Shown here: positions 61,912 through 64,000 of the stretch, one piece after another
How positions within the stretch are numbered: the first letter of the stretch is position 1
Layout: each line of letters starts with the position of its first letter
DNA from: Caldilineaceae bacterium
GTDB lineage: Bacteria; Chloroflexota; Anaerolineae; Caldilineales; Caldilineaceae
Reading direction: 5' to 3'
Length of the DNA: 64,000 nucleotides
Assembly: GCA_019637685.1 (NCBI GenBank)
Contig: JAHBVF010000003.1
Location: forward strand, 186,001-250,000
Notes under the pieces: model-generated
What the model was told of the DNA's origin: nothing
Seen by the model: the letters and a program-made list of their open reading frames with translations, nothing else
Database searches by the model: none
Translations under genes and position numbers: made by a program

Positions 61912-64000
61912 CTATGGCGTTCCGCCCCCAAAGCGCACACGCAGATAGCGCACCACCTGTAGAATCTCCTCCTGACTCAGAGTCTCTTTGAAAGCAGGCA
62001 TCCCCAAATTCGTAAAGCCCTCGCTCACAAAGACGTAGATATCCTCGTCCGGGTGCAGCGGGATGTGAAAAGGCAGAACCGCGGGCTGGACAGGCAGGGT
62101 TGTGGCCACGGGGCCGTCGCCCATGCCGTGAGGCCCGTGGCATTGCACACAACGGGCCTGAAAAATCTCCGCGCCGGCCAGAAAGACGGCGTCCGGAGTG
62201 GGCGTCGGTGTCGGTGGCGCGGGTGTCGGTGTGGGGCCGGGCGTACCCAACGGCGACACGGCCCTGTCCGCAGCAGTCGGGGTTGGCAGTAGGGAAAGAC
62301 TGGTTGACGGAACCGGTGGGGCAACGTCAGGCGAGGCCACGGAAAAGACAGGGCCCGCAGCCGTCTGTGGTTCTTCCTCTGCCCAGCCGCTCACACCCAG
62401 GAAGAGAGACACTACAATGCAGGCGACCCCCACACCGCCCAGGAGGGGCGCGGCGTCCCGGTGGGCCGCGCGAATAGGCCGCCACCAGAGGAAAGGGATT
62501 GCCCCGGCCAACAGAAGGAGAAGCGCGGCCAGCAACGACGGCGACAGGGACGCGGCCGGATTCTCCCACAGGCTGCCCAGAGAAACTGCGCCCGGGGGCG
62601 GGGGAACGGTCACCGCGAAGCTGGCAGTGGCATCATCCATCCCCCGCCGCCGCACATAGATAGTCACGTCCCACTCGCCGGGTTGACTCACCCACGCGCC
62701 TTCGTCTTCAAAGATGTCGCTGCCCTGCGCGGGCAGGTCTGTTCGGCCCTGGCCCAACTCGGCCTGTTTTGGATTGAAGAAGAGGCGCACCAATTGCACT
62801 TCGCCAATGGGAGAGGTGTCGGAATGATAGAGATGGGTCCAGAAGCGGTTGTTGCCAGGCTGATTGGGTGTAATCTGCAAATGGACCAGCAGATCGCCTG
62901 CCTGTGCGATATTAATATAGGGCAGATTGGGCGTCACCGGCGGCTGGGGCCGGGGCGGGGGCGGGGTCTGTACCAGCATAGCCACAGTTACCAATAGACC
63001 CAGCGTCACTACAGCTTCCATCCCTACCCGCCGTGGCAGCCAGGCAGAACCGCTGGCCCCAGCCGCCCTGGCTACAGACCGGTTGTTGAGAAGGGCCAAT
63101 CCCAGGGCCAGGGCAACCAGTGCCAGCTTTGCCAGCAGAACCAGACCGTAGGTGCTGGTCCACAGGGAGGCGAAGGAGGACAACTGCACCAGCGTGCTGA
63201 AGATGCCAGTGGCCGTCAACACAAAGACAGCCGCGGCCGCCAATACGGAAAAACGAGCCACGACCGGCCCCAGGCTGGCGCGAACTTCCCCGTCGCGTCC
63301 CCGCTGTTTCCAGAAGAGGAGCGCCAGGAAGATCAGCCCCCCCATCCAGACTGCCGCGGCCAGCAGATGGACAAAATCGCCCAGAATGGCCCAGCCGCGG
63401 CCGGGCACAGCCGCGGCGTGGCTGGCAAAGGGAAAAGTTGTCAGCATACCCAGCGCGACCAGCCATGCGCCAGCCACAGCCAAATGCCCGCGCGCAGACC
63501 GCGGCTCAACAAATCTGGCCGGGGTTTCAGCGGTGAGTACCAACGCCAAACCGGGAAGAAGTAATAGTTGGCGCAAGAGAATGAGACGGCCGGGGCGGGT
63601 GTTTACCAGCAATTCCAACAACCGTTCGGGCGCGGCCAGAGCCACGAGTTGGCTGCCTAACTTCAGCCAGCCTCCCACAAAAATGGCTGCCAGGCCAATC
63701 AGCGCCACCAGTCGCCAGAGACGGACCACAGATGCGGCCAGCGCGTCGGTCTGTCGCCGCTGCAACAGAGGCCGCGCCACCCATTCCCGAAAGACAAGCC
63801 CCCCGGCCAGAAGCATCGCGCCCAGCAGGGAAAACCAGCGGGCCGCGGTTTCTATGGGCGCGGGCAGTTCGCCCCGCTCGCCTTCTATCGTCGCGGCTAC
63901 ACCGCTCGGTCTGCTCCCGTCCGGGTTCAGCAGCGTGATGGGAAAAGAGCCGATCCATTCGTGTCCGTCCACACTGGAAAGGGTAGTCCAGACGACCGTA
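61912..64000 (-). CDS. CopC-CopD-YtkA-like-cytochrome c fusion protein (5' part outside)
   Basis: An open frame from beyond the window; 696 codons are visible. It begins in the last strands of a CopC domain (TVVWTTLSSVDGHEWIGSFP), followed by a CopD-type membrane domain of about eight helices (about 55-345) with conserved His in FASHAAAVPGRGWAILGDFVHLLAAAVWMGG (written here in two overlapping parts), then an external YtkA/FixH-like beta domain (about 370-475), another helix, a Thr/Pro linker and a c-type cytochrome domain with CVQCH, distal ligand Met probably in GMPAFKETLSQEEI. It would handle copper outside the membrane and move electrons. The four-part fusion is unusual. Confidence 0.82.
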   Translation of the reverse strand, partial: TVVWTTLSSVDGHEWIGSFPITLLNPDGSRPSGVAATIEGERGELPAPIETAARWFSLLGAMLLAGGLVFREWVARPLLQRRQTDALAASVVRLWRLVALIGLAAIFVGGWLKLGSQLVALAAPERLLELLVNTRPGRLILLRQLLLLPGLALVLTAETPARFVEPRSARGHLAVAGAWLVALGMLTTFPFASHAAAVPGRGWAILGDFVHLLAAAVWMGGLIFLALLFWKQRGRDGEVRASLGPVVARFSVLAAAAVFVLTATGIFSTLVQLSSFASLWTSTYGLVLLAKLALVALALGLALLNNRSVARAAGASGSAWLPRRVGMEAVVTLGLLVTVAMLVQTPPPPRPQPPVTPNLPYINIAQAGDLLVHLQITPNQPGNNRFWTHLYHSDTSPIGEVQLVRLFFNPKQAELGQGRTDLPAQGSDIFEDEGAWVSQPGEWDVTIYVRRRGMDDATASFAVTVPPPPGAVSLGSLWENPAASLSPSLLAALLLLLAGAIPFLWWRPIRAAHRDAAPLLGGVGVACIVVSLFLGVSGWAEEEPQTAAGPVFSVASPDVAPPVPSTSLSLLPTPTAADRAVSPLGTPGPTPTPAPPTPTPTPDAVFLAGAEIFQARCVQCHGPHGMGDGPVATTLPVQPAVLPFHIPLHPDEDIYVFVSEGFTNLGMPAFKETLSQEEILQVVRYLRVRFGGGTP

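Overview
The window looks like a chromosomal segment of a Chloroflexota bacterium, probably from the Anaerolineae/Caldilineae side. This is inferred from gene content and style only. The DNA is GC-rich. Very large secreted or lipid-anchored proteins carry Thr/Pro linkers and a recurrent Leu-Pro motif near their C-termini. LplB/LplC-type sugar transporters, Gfo/Idh/MocA oxidoreductases, GH29 fucosidases, phytanoyl-CoA dioxygenase-like proteins, PIG-L deacetylases and many short dispersed repeats are also present. No rRNA, tRNA, CRISPR array or phage module was seen.

Layout. 1-0.8 kb: the end of a family-5 solute-binding protein. 1-9.8 kb (minus): two giant secreted proteins, one with eleven cadherin-like repeats, the other with delta-60 repeats, a YWTD propeller, cohesin-like, PKD and dockerin-like modules. 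10-20 kb (minus): MFS transporter, DapA-family aldolase, DUF1905, DinB, truncated globin, a sortilin-like propeller protein, a second DinB, a SlyD-like isomerase and a sulfatase. 20.5-28.5 kb: a solitary molybdenum hydroxylase large subunit, a sulfotransferase, a Gfo/Idh/MocA enzyme, a two-component system and an EamA exporter. 28.6-33.4 kb: YccF protein, glutamate dehydrogenase, a Cys-rich/acidic small protein, a uridine kinase-like enzyme and a small membrane protein. 33.5-45.2 kb: a propeller lipoprotein, an MprF-like protein, a rhomboid-like protein, a YetF protein, an HtrA protease, DUF4202 and an acidic helical protein.

45.2-56.6 kb is the most coherent unit. A LacI repressor faces a promoter with a 16-bp palindromic operator. 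That promoter drives two sugar permeases, a binding lipoprotein and two cytoplasmic GH29 fucosidases, followed by a PhyH-HEAT fusion. The second permease is split by an IS1634-type element with a 6-bp target duplication, and removing the element restores the reading frame exactly. 56.8-61.8 kb (minus) adds an alpha/beta hydrolase, another PhyH protein, two Gfo/Idh/MocA enzymes and a PIG-L deacetylase, consistent with handling unusual sugars or natural products. 61.9-64 kb: a CopC-CopD-YtkA-like-cytochrome c fusion that runs off the window.

The strongest candidates for new biology are: (i) a four-copy family of 132-143 bp elements with CTGCAAAAAG/CTTTTTGCAG inverted ends; (ii) a ribbon-helix-helix-like domain fused to a GH29 fucosidase; (iii) a PhyH-HEAT fusion; (iv) adjacent giant proteins with cohesin-like and dockerin-like modules; and (v) short repeats that have entered coding sequences, including an 8-bp tandem repeat that would shift frame if its copy number changed.
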